64,000 nucleotides of DNA from Streptomyces mobaraensis NBRC 13819 = DSM 40847 (GCF_017916255.1 NZ_CP072827.1:6039501-6103500); one strand, 5' to 3'; positions 22,826 to 32,093 are shown, numbered from the stretch's first letter. The notes: generated by a model not told the origin, from the letters alone. Made by a program: numbers and translations.

Positions 22826-22930
22826 CCTCCGGACAAGGGTCAGCCTCCGGACAGGGGCCAGCCTCCGGACAGGGGCCAGCCTCCGGACAGGGGTGACCCT
22901 CCAGGCAGGGCGGGCCTCCGGACAGGGCGA
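22826..22930. repeat. Six 18-bp tandem repeats before gluA
   Basis: The unit CCTCCGGACAGGGGCCAG starts at 22826, 22844, 22862, 22880, 22898 and 22915; the fifth copy is diverged. The block ends 19 nt before the gluA start codon, in its 5' leader or promoter. The unit holds no long dyad. It may be a simple minisatellite or a multi-copy binding site. Confidence 0.8.
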
Positions 22931-22948
22931 GAGTGAGTTGGGCAGAGC

Positions 22949-23692
<744 letters not shown>

Positions 23693-23696
23693 GCGG

Positions 23697-24644
23697 GTGA
23701 CGCAGCACATGGCACACCGCACCGCCGGCCGGGTCCTGAGCGTCCTCGCCGCCCTTGCCGCCCTCGCCCTGCTCACCGCCGCCTGCGGCAAGGAGGGCAG
23801 CCCGCCGATCAAGGGTCCCGCGCCCGGGGAACTCCCCGCGTACCACGTCGCCACCGGCTTCTCGCTGCCCGGCTCGCCCACCTGGCGCGCGGCCAAGGGG
23901 CGCGGCCACCTCACCGTCGGCGTCAAGGAGGACCAGCCCTACCTGGGCGAGAAGGACCCCGCCACCGGCGCGTACTCCGGTTTCGACATCGAGATCGCCC
24001 GGATGATGTCCGCCTCGCTCGGCTTCGACCCCAAGACCCTCGCCTTCCGCACCATCGCCTCCGCCAACCGCGAGACGGCCCTGCAAAACGGCCAGATCGA
24101 CTACTACGTCGGTACGTACACCATCAACGACCTGCGCAAACGCCAGGTCGGCTTCGCCGGCCCGTACTACGTCGCCGGGCAGTCGCTGCTCGTCCGGAAG
24201 AACGAGAACGACATCCAGGGCCCGCAGGACCTCGACGGCAAGCGGGTCTGCTCGGTCGCCGGGTCCACTCCGCTCCAGCGCCTCCAGCGGGAGTTCCCCA
24301 AGGCCCAGGCCGTCGCCTACGACACGTACTCCATCTGCGTCGACAACCTCCTCAGCCTCCAGGTCTCCGCCGTCACCACCGACGACACCATCCTCATGGG
24401 CTTCGCCGCCAAGGCCCCGGACGAGCTGAAGATCGCCGGCCAGCCGTTCTCCAAGGAGCCCTACGGCATCGGCGTCCCGCGCGGCGACACCGCGCTGCGG
24501 CTGGCCCTCGACGACGCCATCGAGGAGCACGAGCGGAACGGCGACTGGAAGAAGGCGTACGACGCGACGCTCGGCCGGTCCGGCGTCCCCGCGCCGAAGC
24601 CGCCGGCCGTCGACCGCTACGGCACCGGGAGGTCCACCCCGTGA
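23697..24644 (+). CDS. gluB: Glutamate-binding lipoprotein of ABC importer
   Basis: The 315-residue protein starts at GTG 23697, 4 nt after gluA. A lipoprotein signal with lipobox LTAAC (Cys30) anchors it outside the membrane. The mature part is a family 3 solute-binding protein: GHLTVGVKEDQPYLGEKD, GFDIEIARMM, YYVGTYTINDLRKRQVGFAGPYY and GIGVPRGD. It captures glutamate or a similar amino acid and delivers it to GluCD. The stop codon overlaps the gluC start (GTGA), so the operon is tightly coupled. Confidence 0.92.
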   Translation: MTQHMAHRTAGRVLSVLAALAALALLTAACGKEGSPPIKGPAPGELPAYHVATGFSLPGSPTWRAAKGRGHLTVGVKEDQPYLGEKDPATGAYSGFDIEIARMMSASLGFDPKTLAFRTIASANRETALQNGQIDYYVGTYTINDLRKRQVGFAGPYYVAGQSLLVRKNENDIQGPQDLDGKRVCSVAGSTPLQRLQREFPKAQAVAYDTYSICVDNLLSLQVSAVTTDDTILMGFAAKAPDELKIAGQPFSKEPYGIGVPRGDTALRLALDDAIEEHERNGDWKKAYDATLGRSGVPAPKPPAVDRYGTGRSTP

Positions 24645-25285
24645 ACGTTCTGACCGACAACCTCTCCCTCTACGGCGAGGGCCTCCTCGGGACCATCGAA
24701 CTCACCGTCTACGGCTCGCTGCTGGCCCTCGCCCTCGGCTTCCTGATGGCGTCCTTCCGCGTCGCTCCCGTCGCCTCGCTGCGCGCCTTCGGCACCGTGT
24801 GGGTGACGGTCCTGCGGAACACGCCGTTGACGCTGCTGTTCTTCGCGGTGGTGCTGGGCCTGCCGCGGTTCGGCGTGGTGCTGCCGTTCCAGCTCTTCGC
24901 GGTGCTCGCGCTCGGCTGCTACACCTCGGCGTTCATCTGCGAGGCCGTCCGCTCGGGCATCAACACCGTGCCCGTCGGCCAGGGCGAGGCCGCCCGCAGC
25001 CTCGGCATGACCTTCGGGCAGACGCTCGCCACGGTGATCCTGCCGCAGGCGTTCCGCTCGGTGATCCCGCCGATCGGCTCCACCCTCATCGCCCTCGCCA
25101 AGAACTCGGCCATCGCCGGCTCCTTCAGCGTCACCGAGCTCCTGGGCACCTACAAGACGCTCAACGAACTCGGCTACAGCATCATCTGGACGTTCGTCTG
25201 GATCGCCGTCGGCTATCTGATCGTGACCCTGACCATCAGCGCGATCTTCAATGTGATGGAGAAGCGGTGGGGAGTGGCCCGGTGA
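24641..25285 (+). CDS. gluC: Glutamate ABC importer permease
   Basis: The 214-residue inner-membrane permease of the HisM type starts at GTG 24641, overlapping the gluB stop. It has about five helices and the EAA loop EAARSLGMTFGQTLATVILPQAF that contacts the ATPase. It forms the translocation pore with GluD. The length is normal for the family. Confidence 0.92.
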   Translation: MNVLTDNLSLYGEGLLGTIELTVYGSLLALALGFLMASFRVAPVASLRAFGTVWVTVLRNTPLTLLFFAVVLGLPRFGVVLPFQLFAVLALGCYTSAFICEAVRSGINTVPVGQGEAARSLGMTFGQTLATVILPQAFRSVIPPIGSTLIALAKNSAIAGSFSVTELLGTYKTLNELGYSIIWTFVWIAVGYLIVTLTISAIFNVMEKRWGVAR

Positions 25286-26154
25286 CCGGAACCGCCCTGT
25301 ACGACATCCCCGGCCCGCACGCCCGCCGGCGCCACCGCCTCTACGGCCTGATCGCGAGCGTCGCGATCGCGGCCCTCGTCGGCTGGGTGGTCTACCTCCT
25401 CTTCGACACCGGGCAGTTCACCGCGCAGAAGTGGACGCCGTTCGAGTACGTCGGCATCCAGGAGATGCTGCTGCGCGGGCTCGCCAACACCCTCCGCGCC
25501 TTCGGCTACGCCGCCGTGTTCTCGCTCGTCCTCGGCGGGCTGCTGGCGGCCGGGCGGCTCTCCGACCACCGGCCGCTGCGCTGGGCGGCCACCGTGATCG
25601 TGGAGTTCTTCCGGGCCATGCCCGTGCTGGTGATGATCTTCTTCGTCTTCGTCGCCCTCAAGGTCCAGCCGCTGCCCGCCCTCGTCACCGGCCTCACCCT
25701 CTACAACGGGTCGGTGCTCGCGGAGGTCTTCCGCACCGGCGTCGACTCCGTCGAGCGCGGCCAGCGGGAGGCCGCCTACGCGCTGGGGATGCACAAGACG
25801 CAGGTCATGACGTACGTCCTGGTGCCGCAGGCGGTCCGGGCGATGCTGCCGACGATCATCAGCCAGCTCGTCGTCGCCCTGAAGGACACCTCGCTCGGCT
25901 TCCTGATCACCTACGAGGAGTTCCTGCACGCCGGCAAGCTGATCGCGGGGAACCTGGACTACGGGCTGCCGTTCATCCCCGTCGTCATGATCATCTCGCC
26001 GGTGTACATCGGGATGTGCATGCTGCTGTCCTGGCTGGCCACCTGGGTCGCCAAGCGGCAGCGGCGCAGCGTCAAGACGGAGGCGGTGGAGGTGGCGCCG
26101 GCCGAGCCGGGGACGCTGCTCCCCGGTCCGGCCGGCCACCCCCCGCCGCACTAG
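25282..26154 (+). CDS. gluD: Glutamate ABC importer permease
   Basis: The 290-residue permease starts at GTG 25282, overlapping the gluC stop. The N-terminal 40 residues are a cytoplasmic tail plus the first helix. The EAA motif is EAAYALGMHKTQVMTYVLVPQAV. The last 35 residues are a Pro/Glu-rich cytoplasmic extension, as in other actinomycete GluD proteins. It ends 6 nt from the stop of the convergent hmp gene, so any terminator must lie within the neighbouring reading frame. Confidence 0.92.
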   Translation: MTGTALYDIPGPHARRRHRLYGLIASVAIAALVGWVVYLLFDTGQFTAQKWTPFEYVGIQEMLLRGLANTLRAFGYAAVFSLVLGGLLAAGRLSDHRPLRWAATVIVEFFRAMPVLVMIFFVFVALKVQPLPALVTGLTLYNGSVLAEVFRTGVDSVERGQREAAYALGMHKTQVMTYVLVPQAVRAMLPTIISQLVVALKDTSLGFLITYEEFLHAGKLIAGNLDYGLPFIPVVMIISPVYIGMCMLLSWLATWVAKRQRRSVKTEAVEVAPAEPGTLLPGPAGHPPPH

Positions 26155-26160
26155 CGCCCG

Positions 26161-27351
26161 TCAGGCGTCCGCGCCCAGCCACAGGTCGGGGCCGAACACC
26201 TCGTAGTGCAGGTCCGCCGCGGCGACGCCCGCCGCCAGCAGCTGCGCCCGCGCCGCCCGCATGAAGGGGAGCGGACCGCACAGGTACACCACCGCGTCGG
26301 CCGGGACGTCGATCGCCGACAGATCCGCGTAGCCGGTGCGCTCGGCCGGCCACTCGCCCTCCGGGCGCTCGTACCAGACGTGCGCCTCGGCGTCCGGCAG
26401 CTTCTCGACGAGCCGGCGCACGTCCTCGCGGAACGCGTGGTCCGCCTCGCTGCGGTCGGCGTGGACGGCGATCACGCGGCGGGTCGAGCCGGTCGCGGCC
26501 AGGTGGGCGAGCATGCCGACCATCGGGGTGCAGCCGATGCCCGCGGAGACGAGCACGACCGGACGGTCGCCGTCCGCCAGCACCACGTCGCCGAAGGGAA
26601 GGCTGACCCGGAGCACCGCGCCGACGTCCACGTGGTCGTGGAGGTGGTTCGAGACCTCGCCCGCCGGGTCGCCCGGGACGCGCTTCACGGAGAAGCGGAG
26701 GGCGTCGTCCGGCCAACCGGAGAGGCTGTACTGGCGGATCTGCCGGGCGCCGTCGGGCAGTTCGACACGGACGGAGACGTACTGGCCGGGCCGGCCGGCG
26801 GGCAGCTCCCGGCCGTCGAGCGGGCGGATCTCGAAGGTGGCGACGTCCGCGGTCTCCCGGTGGCGGGCCACGACGCGGCAGGGCACGAAGACCTCGCCCG
26901 CCGGGACGCCCGCGTCCTCGTACAGCCGGGCCTCCAGGGCGATCAGCGCGTTGGCCATCAGCCAGTAGACCTCGTCCCAGGCGGCGGCGACCTCGGGGGT
27001 GACGGCCTCGCCCAGCACCTCGGCTATCGCGGCGAACAGGTGCCGCCGCACCAGCTCGTACTGCTCCGCCGTCACGCCGAGCGCGGCGTGCTTGTGCGCG
27101 ATACGGGACAGCATCGCGTCCGGGCGGACGTCCGGGTGCTCCACCAGCGCGGTGGCGAACGCGGCGATGGCGCCCGCGAGGGCCTGGCGCTGGCTGCCGT
27201 TGGCCTGGTTGCCGCGGTTGAAGAGGTCCCGCAGCAGGTCGGGACGCTCGGCGAACATCTTGTCGTAGAAGAGCGGGGTGATCTCGCCGATGGCCCCGCC
27301 CACGGCGGGCAGGGTCGCGCGGACGATCTCGGTCGACTTCGGGGACAGCAC
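26161..27351 (-). CDS. hmp: Flavohemoglobin (NO dioxygenase)
   Basis: The 396-residue protein starts at GTG 27351, with AAGGAG 5 nt upstream, and has the family length exactly. Residues 1-140 are a globin with the distal Tyr in LFYDKMF and proximal His in IAHKHAALGV. The FAD domain carries RQYSLSGWP. The NAD domain has SAGIGCTPMVGML and the terminal YEVFGPDLW. It converts nitric oxide to nitrate with O2 and NADH in the cytoplasm. The nsrR gene lies upstream in the same direction. A dyad at 27385-27407 between them is a likely NsrR operator, so expression should rise with NO. Confidence 0.95.
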   Translation of the reverse strand: MLSPKSTEIVRATLPAVGGAIGEITPLFYDKMFAERPDLLRDLFNRGNQANGSQRQALAGAIAAFATALVEHPDVRPDAMLSRIAHKHAALGVTAEQYELVRRHLFAAIAEVLGEAVTPEVAAAWDEVYWLMANALIALEARLYEDAGVPAGEVFVPCRVVARHRETADVATFEIRPLDGRELPAGRPGQYVSVRVELPDGARQIRQYSLSGWPDDALRFSVKRVPGDPAGEVSNHLHDHVDVGAVLRVSLPFGDVVLADGDRPVVLVSAGIGCTPMVGMLAHLAATGSTRRVIAVHADRSEADHAFREDVRRLVEKLPDAEAHVWYERPEGEWPAERTGYADLSAIDVPADAVVYLCGPLPFMRAARAQLLAAGVAAADLHYEVFGPDLWLGADA

Positions 27352-27384
27352 GGCGGCTCCTTGCGTTTCGCGCCCCGGACGGAT

Positions 27385-27407
27385 AATGCGCATCCAGGAC
27401 TCGCATT
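27385..27407. promoter_or_regulatory. Candidate NsrR operator upstream of hmp
   Basis: The 23-bp site is an 11-1-11 inverted repeat: AATGCGCATCC, one base, GGACTCGCATT. Nine of eleven arm positions are symmetric. NsrR operators have this 11-1-11 form. It lies 34 nt upstream of the hmp start codon. Confidence 0.7.
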
Positions 27408-27450
27408 TCAGGGTGTGCGGACGCCGTGTGGCGTGCGGCGCCGGTTGTGA

Positions 27451-27921
27451 TCAGGGGTGTGGGTCGGGTCCGTCCTCGGGCCTGGCGGTCAGGCTCAGCA
27501 GGACCGGTCCGGTCGGCTGCCGGACCAGGTCCTGGACGGTGATCGGGTCGAGGGCGGCGAAGAACGCCTCCTGCGCGTCGCGCAACGCCCCCCGCAGTCG
27601 GCAGGCCCCGCGCAGCGGGCACGGCGGATCGTCCTCGCAGCCGACGACGTCCCCCGAGCCCTCCAGGGCGCGCACCAGCCGGCCCACCGAGCCCGTCAGC
27701 CCCAGGGTGGTGAGCGCCAGCCCGCCGCCCCGGCCCCGCCGGGTCTCCACGACCCCCAGGTGCGTCATGCGGCTGACCACTTTGGCCGCGTGCGTGTACG
27801 GCACTCCCACCGCGGCCGCCACCTCGCGGGTGGTGGGCGCGGTGGTCTCGGCACCGCCGGACGTCACGGCCAGGCGCATGGCGATGCGCAGGGCGATGTC
27901 CGTGCTCTTGGTCAGTCGCAC
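27451..27921 (-). CDS. nsrR: Rrf2-family nitric-oxide-sensing repressor NsrR
   Basis: The 156-residue protein starts at GTG 27921 as MRLTKSTDIALRIAMRLA, the usual NsrR opening. The winged helix includes TREVAAAVGVPYTHAAKVVSRM. The three cysteines that hold the [4Fe-4S] cluster are visible in VGCEDDPPCPLRGACRLR. NO destroys the cluster and releases the repressor. It is encoded immediately upstream of its classical target hmp. A second copy of the operator-like sequence lies 16 nt before its own start, consistent with autoregulation. Confidence 0.93.
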   Translation of the reverse strand: MRLTKSTDIALRIAMRLAVTSGGAETTAPTTREVAAAVGVPYTHAAKVVSRMTHLGVVETRRGRGGGLALTTLGLTGSVGRLVRALEGSGDVVGCEDDPPCPLRGACRLRGALRDAQEAFFAALDPITVQDLVRQPTGPVLLSLTARPEDGPDPHP

Positions 27922-27936
27922 AGTTGTACTTTACCT

Positions 27937-27959
27937 AATCGGAGTTTTGGAGTCGCATT
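27937..27959. promoter_or_regulatory. Second, weaker NsrR-like site at nsrR
   Basis: On the minus strand AATGCGACTCC opens a 23-bp element ending CCGATT. The left arm matches the hmp site arm (AATGCGAGTCC) at 10 of 11 positions. The right arm is less symmetric (6 of 11). It lies just upstream of the nsrR GTG. Confidence 0.5.
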
Positions 27960-28357
27960 AGGGGGGTGGGGTGGGGCTGGGGGTGCTCGGTGTGACTTGC
28001 CCCGGGGCCGGGTGCGTGGCGCTGCGTGGCGCTGTGTGGCGCGGATCCTGCCGACGGACGCGGAGCCACTGACCCCGCGTCACCATCACCATGCCGCCCG
28101 CCCGCGTACCCCCGGCCCGCGTACGCTCGCCCGCCTACGCCCCACCCGATGTCGCGATCAGCGGAACGGCCGCCCGAGCGGCGCCCGTTCGCTACGTGCG
28201 GTCGAGTGACGGCCGGTACCAGTGGTACGGGGAAAGCCTCGTGAGATTGACAGACGGTCAACGCGAGGCGAGTCTGACTGCCGTGTTCGACGGCCCCCGG
28301 CGACCTTTCCCGGGGCGCGGTCGGCCTGGAACCATCACCGATTCTCCGGAGGCAGTA
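27960..28357 (+). promoter_or_regulatory. Long leader region before GDSL hydrolase with stacked hairpins
   Basis: No gene is supported here. From 28215 four hairpins follow each other: GTACC/GGTAC (28216-28228), CCTCG..TTGAC/GTCAA..CGAGG (28237-28268), GCCGT/ACGGC (28280-28294) and CCCCGG/CCGGGG (28295-28315). If transcribed they would form a structured 5' leader ending 34 nt before the ribosome site. I cannot match it to a known riboswitch. Confidence 0.4.
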
Positions 28358-29248
28358 GTGGCAGACGCAGGCGCACACGGCGGGCGGTACGGCAAGGTGC
28401 TGGCGGCGGTCGGCGCCGCCACGGCCCTGGCGGCGGGGGCCGCCGCCCCCGCCACGGCCGCCACCCCGGCCCACGGCGGCGAGCGCTACGTCGCCCTCGG
28501 CGACTCGTACACCTCCGCGCCCGGCGTGCCCACCCAGAGCGGCGGCGACTGCGCCCGCTCCAGCGTCAACTACCCGTCGCTCACCGCGAAGGCGCTGCAC
28601 CAGAAGTCGTTCAAGGACGTCAGCTGCAGCGGCGCCAAGACCGACGACATGTGGCGCGCGCAGGGCGCCAACGCCCCGCAGCTGAACGCCCTCGGCAAGA
28701 AGACCCGTCTGGTCACCCTCGGCATCGGCGGCAACGACATCGGCTTCGGCGAGATCATCGGCACCTGCGCCCAGCTCTCCGTCTCCGACCCGGCCGGCGC
28801 CCCTTGCCGCAAGAAGTACACCGCGGCCGACGGCGGCGACCTGCTGAACAAGCGCATCGCCGACGCCGCGCCCAAGGTGGCCCGCGTCCTCAAGGCCGTG
28901 CACCAGCGCGCCCCGCACGCCCGCGTCGTCCTCGTCGGCTACCCGTCGATCATGCCGGACAGCGGTGTCGGCTGCTTCCCCGACGTCCCGATCGCGGCCG
29001 GGGACACCCCGTACCTGCGGGACACCGAGAAGAAGCTCAACGCCATGCTGAAGCAGCAGGCGCGCAAGGCCCACGTCCGGTACGCCGACACCTACCGCGC
29101 GACCGTCGGCCACGACGTCTGCCGCCCGCAGGCCGACCGCTGGATCGAGGGCGCCCAGCCGGCCCGTCCCGCCGCGCCCTTCCACCCGAACGCCGACGGC
29201 GAGCGGGCGATGGCCAAGCCGGTGATCACCCAGGCGCGGGGCCGCTGA
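28358..29248 (+). CDS. Secreted SGNH/GDSL lipase-like hydrolase
   Basis: The 296-residue protein starts at GTG 28358, with GGAGG 5 nt upstream. A signal peptide (residues 1-35, cleavage near PATAA) precedes a single SGNH domain. Motifs are YVALGDSYTSAPG (Ser), GIGGNDIGF (Gly-Asn) and the closing PFHPNADGERAMA (His). Six Cys residues probably form three disulfides, as in the Streptomyces secreted lipases of this family (for example S. rimosus lipase and S. coelicolor homologs), which cleave fatty esters. It is monocistronic with a long, possibly structured leader. Confidence 0.92.
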   Translation: MADAGAHGGRYGKVLAAVGAATALAAGAAAPATAATPAHGGERYVALGDSYTSAPGVPTQSGGDCARSSVNYPSLTAKALHQKSFKDVSCSGAKTDDMWRAQGANAPQLNALGKKTRLVTLGIGGNDIGFGEIIGTCAQLSVSDPAGAPCRKKYTAADGGDLLNKRIADAAPKVARVLKAVHQRAPHARVVLVGYPSIMPDSGVGCFPDVPIAAGDTPYLRDTEKKLNAMLKQQARKAHVRYADTYRATVGHDVCRPQADRWIEGAQPARPAAPFHPNADGERAMAKPVITQARGR

Positions 29249-29263
29249 CCGACGGCGGAGCAC

Positions 29264-29332
29264 GGACCGGCCGGCAGCCGGAGCACGGACCGGCCGGCAG
29301 CCGGAGCACGGGCCGGCCGGCAGCCGGAAACG
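29264..29332. repeat. Three 23-bp tandem repeats
   Basis: The unit GGACCGGCCGGCAGCCGGAG (plus CAC) starts at 29264, 29287 and 29310, the last copy slightly diverged. It lies between the lipase stop and ggt. The unit holds a GGCCGGC palindrome, so the run could form alternative hairpins or act as a terminator zone. Confidence 0.8.
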
Positions 29333-29470
29333 CCAAGGCGGTCGACACGCCGGAACGACAAGGCGGCCGACAGCCCGAGCGGATCCCCGGCCGGGTGCCG
29401 TGTCGCGCCCTGTCGGCGGAGGAGTCCGGCGAGTAGGGTCCGGGGCCTCTCAGCCGACAGGGAGGTACCC

Positions 29471-31300
29471 ATGGCAAGACCGCCAGCGCGCCGGCGAACG
29501 ACCGTGCTCTGCGCGACGGCCGCACTCGTGGCCGGACTCGGCATCATGCCGGCCGCCGCTCAGGCCGGCCCCGACACCGCTCAAGGCGCCGGCCGCGCCC
29601 CCGCCAAGACCCCGCTGGCCGTGGGCCGCGGCGGTGCCGTGGCCAGTGTCGACGCCGACGCGTCCGCCGCCGGCATCGAGGTGCTCAAGGGCGGCGGCAA
29701 CGCCGTCGACGCGGCGGTGGCCACGGCCGCCGCCCTCGGCGTCACCGAGCCGTACTCCGGCGGCATCGGCGGCGGCGGCTACTTCGTGTACTACGACGCG
29801 AAGGCCCGCAAGGTCTTCACCATCGACGGCCGCGAGCGGGCGCCGCTCAGCGCGGACAAGAACCTGTTCGTCGAGAAGGGCCACGCGATCCCCTTCGAGG
29901 AGGCCGTCACCAGCGGACGCGCCGTCGGCGTCCCCGGCGCCCCCGCCACCTGGGACGCGGCCCTGCGGTCCTGGGGCAGCAGGTCGCTCGGCCAGGTGCT
30001 GAAGCCCGCCGAGCGGCTGGCCCGCAAGGGCTTCACCGTCGACGAGACCTTCCGGCAGCAGACCGCCGACAACGAGAAGCGCTTCCGCGACTTCCCCGCC
30101 ACCGCCCGCCTGTTCCTGCCGGGCGGCAGGCTCCCGGCCGTCGGCTCCACCCTCAAGAACCCGGACCTCGCCCGCACTTACGAACTGGTGGGCAAGCGCG
30201 GCATCGGCGCGATGTACGGCGGGGACCTGGGCCGCGACGTGGTCCGTACCGTCCGCACACCACCCGTCGCTCCCGGCGCGCACCGCGTCGTACGCGCCGG
30301 TGACCTCACCCAACGCGACCTGCGCGCGTACGCGGTCAAGCGTCCCGGTCCCACCCACACCACCTACCGGGGGCTCGACGTCTACGGGATGGCCCCTTCG
30401 TCGTCCGGCGGGATCGCCGTCGCCGAGGCGCTGAACATCCTGGAGAAGGGCGACCTCCGCAAGCTCGACGACACCACGTACCTGCACCGCTACCTGGAGG
30501 CGAGCCGGATCGCGTTCGCCGACCGCAACCGGTGGATCGGCGACCCCGCGCAGGAGAAGGTGCCCACGGCGGCGCTGACGTCCAAGCGGTTCGCGGCCTC
30601 GCGGGCCTGCCTGATCAAGGGCGGCCGGGCGCTGATCAGTCCGCTCGCCCCCGGCGACCCCCGGCACCCCAAGCCCTGCGGCACGACGGGCCGTGCCGCC
30701 CCCACCCCGTACGAGGGGCAGCAGACCACCCATATGACGGTGGCCGACAAGTGGGGGAACGTCGTCTCCTACACCTTCACCATCGAGCAGACCGGCGGCA
30801 GCGGCATCACCGTGCCCGGCCGCGGCTTCCTGCTCAACAACGAGCTGACCGACTTCTCGTTCACCCCGGTCAGCCCGGGCGTCCACGACCCGAACCTGCC
30901 CGGCCCGGGCAAGCGCCCGCGCTCGTCGATCTCGCCGACGATCGTCCTCGACCACGGGAAGCTGAAGTTCGCGCTGGGCTCGCCGGGCGGGGCGACGATC
31001 ATCACCACCGTCCTCCAGACGCTGCTCAACCACGTCGACCGCGGGATGCCGCTGGTCGACGCCATCGCCGCACCGCGCGCCAGCCAGCGCAACGCCGCGA
31101 CGACGGACGTGGAGCAGGCGCTGTGGGACGGCTCCGTACGCCACCGGCTGGAGGCGAAGGGGCATGTGTTCAAGCTGAACCCGTCCTTCATCGGCGCCGC
31201 GACGGGCGTCGAACAGCTGCCGGACGGGCGGTGGCTGGCCGCCGCCGAGAAGGTCCGGCGCGGTGGCGGGTCCGCGATGGTGGTGCGGCCGGGGCGGTGA
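29471..31300 (+). CDS. ggt: Gamma-glutamyltransferase (secreted)
   Basis: The 609-residue proenzyme starts at ATG 29471 behind GGGAGG. A signal peptide (to about residue 32, ending AQA) exports it. The substrate-binding motif DGRERAP is near residue 120. Autoprocessing at Thr in QTTHMTVAD splits large and small subunits and exposes the catalytic Thr. The small-subunit motifs SGITVPGRGFLLNNE and GSPGGATI follow. The enzyme removes or transfers gamma-glutamyl groups from glutathione-like peptides or glutamine. Streptomycetes make mycothiol rather than glutathione, so scavenging or secondary peptides are likelier substrates. Confidence 0.94.
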   Translation: MARPPARRRTTVLCATAALVAGLGIMPAAAQAGPDTAQGAGRAPAKTPLAVGRGGAVASVDADASAAGIEVLKGGGNAVDAAVATAAALGVTEPYSGGIGGGGYFVYYDAKARKVFTIDGRERAPLSADKNLFVEKGHAIPFEEAVTSGRAVGVPGAPATWDAALRSWGSRSLGQVLKPAERLARKGFTVDETFRQQTADNEKRFRDFPATARLFLPGGRLPAVGSTLKNPDLARTYELVGKRGIGAMYGGDLGRDVVRTVRTPPVAPGAHRVVRAGDLTQRDLRAYAVKRPGPTHTTYRGLDVYGMAPSSSGGIAVAEALNILEKGDLRKLDDTTYLHRYLEASRIAFADRNRWIGDPAQEKVPTAALTSKRFAASRACLIKGGRALISPLAPGDPRHPKPCGTTGRAAPTPYEGQQTTHMTVADKWGNVVSYTFTIEQTGGSGITVPGRGFLLNNELTDFSFTPVSPGVHDPNLPGPGKRPRSSISPTIVLDHGKLKFALGSPGGATIITTVLQTLLNHVDRGMPLVDAIAAPRASQRNAATTDVEQALWDGSVRHRLEAKGHVFKLNPSFIGAATGVEQLPDGRWLAAAEKVRRGGGSAMVVRPGR

Positions 31301-31313
31301 GCCGCGGCGGGCC

Positions 31314-31341
31314 GGTGGGGCGCCTTCCCGGGCGTCCCACC
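31314..31341 (+). terminator. Bidirectional terminator-like hairpin
   Basis: Arms GGTGGGGCGCC (31314-31324) and GGGCGTCCCACC (31330-31341), with a TTCCC loop, pair at ten of eleven positions. It lies between the convergent ggt and cysteine-hydrolase-like genes and could serve both. Confidence 0.7.
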
Positions 31342-31346
31342 GGGCG

Positions 31347-31898
31347 TCATACGAGCAGGTGGAGGACCGCCTCCGTCGTATCCGTCTCGCCCAGCAGCGG
31401 GAACACCCGCTCGACGGCGTTCCGGTGCCGTTCCGGATCGACGTCCGTGACCGAGTCCGTCACCACCGTCACGTGGTAGCCGTGTTCGTGCGCCGCCCGG
31501 GCCGTGGACTCCACGCCCAGGCCGGTGGCGATCCCGGCCAGGACGAGCTGGGTGACGCCGTGCCGGCGCAGCCGCTCGTCTAGGCCGGTGCCGTGGAAGG
31601 CGCCCCAGGTGCGCTTGAGGACGACGATGTCGTCGTCCGCGCGGCCGAGTTCGGGGCGCGGGTCCGCGAAGTCGGCGGGGTGTTCGCCGGTGCGGCGCCC
31701 GGCCTCCGTACGGCCGGGTGCCGCGCCGACGACGCGGACCAGGACGACGGGGAGGCGGCGGGCACGGAAGGCCGCGGCCAGCCGGGCCGCGCGGGCGACG
31801 ACCTCGTCGGCGGGGCGCGCGGTCGGCAGGGCGGTGATGCCCTTCTGGAGGTCGACGAGGACGAGGGCGGTCCGCGGGTCGAGCGTGGTGGCAGGCAT
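31347..31898 (-). CDS. Isochorismatase-fold hydrolase lacking the catalytic Cys
   Basis: The 183-residue protein starts at ATG 31898. The cysteine-hydrolase (isochorismatase) fold is clear: the Asp of the triad is in ALVLVDLQKGI, and the Lys is in VLKRTWGAFHGTGL. The nucleophile motif, usually TNICVEST, reads TGLGVEST, so the Cys is Gly. PhzD, a true isochorismatase, also lacks the Cys and works by acid chemistry, so the protein may act on a vinyl ether or have lost amidase activity. It is divergent from the pyrimidine-degradation operon, with a perfect 9-bp dyad between them. Confidence 0.88.
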   Translation of the reverse strand: MPATTLDPRTALVLVDLQKGITALPTARPADEVVARAARLAAAFRARRLPVVLVRVVGAAPGRTEAGRRTGEHPADFADPRPELGRADDDIVVLKRTWGAFHGTGLDERLRRHGVTQLVLAGIATGLGVESTARAAHEHGYHVTVVTDSVTDVDPERHRNAVERVFPLLGETDTTEAVLHLLV

Positions 31899-31917
31899 GT
31901 CCTCACCCTAGGCGGTG

Positions 31918-31945
31918 AACAGCCAAACTGACAAGGTTGGCTGTT
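31918..31945. promoter_or_regulatory. 9-bp inverted repeat operator candidate
   Basis: Arms AACAGCCAA (31918-31926) and TTGGCTGTT (31937-31945) are perfect, separated by 10 nt. The site lies between divergent genes: 20 nt from the isochorismatase-fold start and about 150 nt from the operon start. A TetR- or GntR-type repressor site for both promoters is plausible. Confidence 0.65.
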
Positions 31946-32093
31946 TAGTGCTGGCGGCATCGAAAGGGTGGTCCGAAGGTCGCGTCGGTCTTGCCTCGGC
32001 GGGTGGCGGGTCATACGGTCGCAGTCCACGCGGATCTTCGCGCGTAGCCCGGCGTCCCGTATGCCGGATCACGCCCCGGCGGAGGAGCAGCTC

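Noticed and set aside
28198..28340. Cobalamin or ydaO-type (c-di-AMP) riboswitch
   Set aside because: GGGGAAAGCC recalls such elements, but the B12 box and the c-di-AMP core are absent; only generic hairpins are reported.
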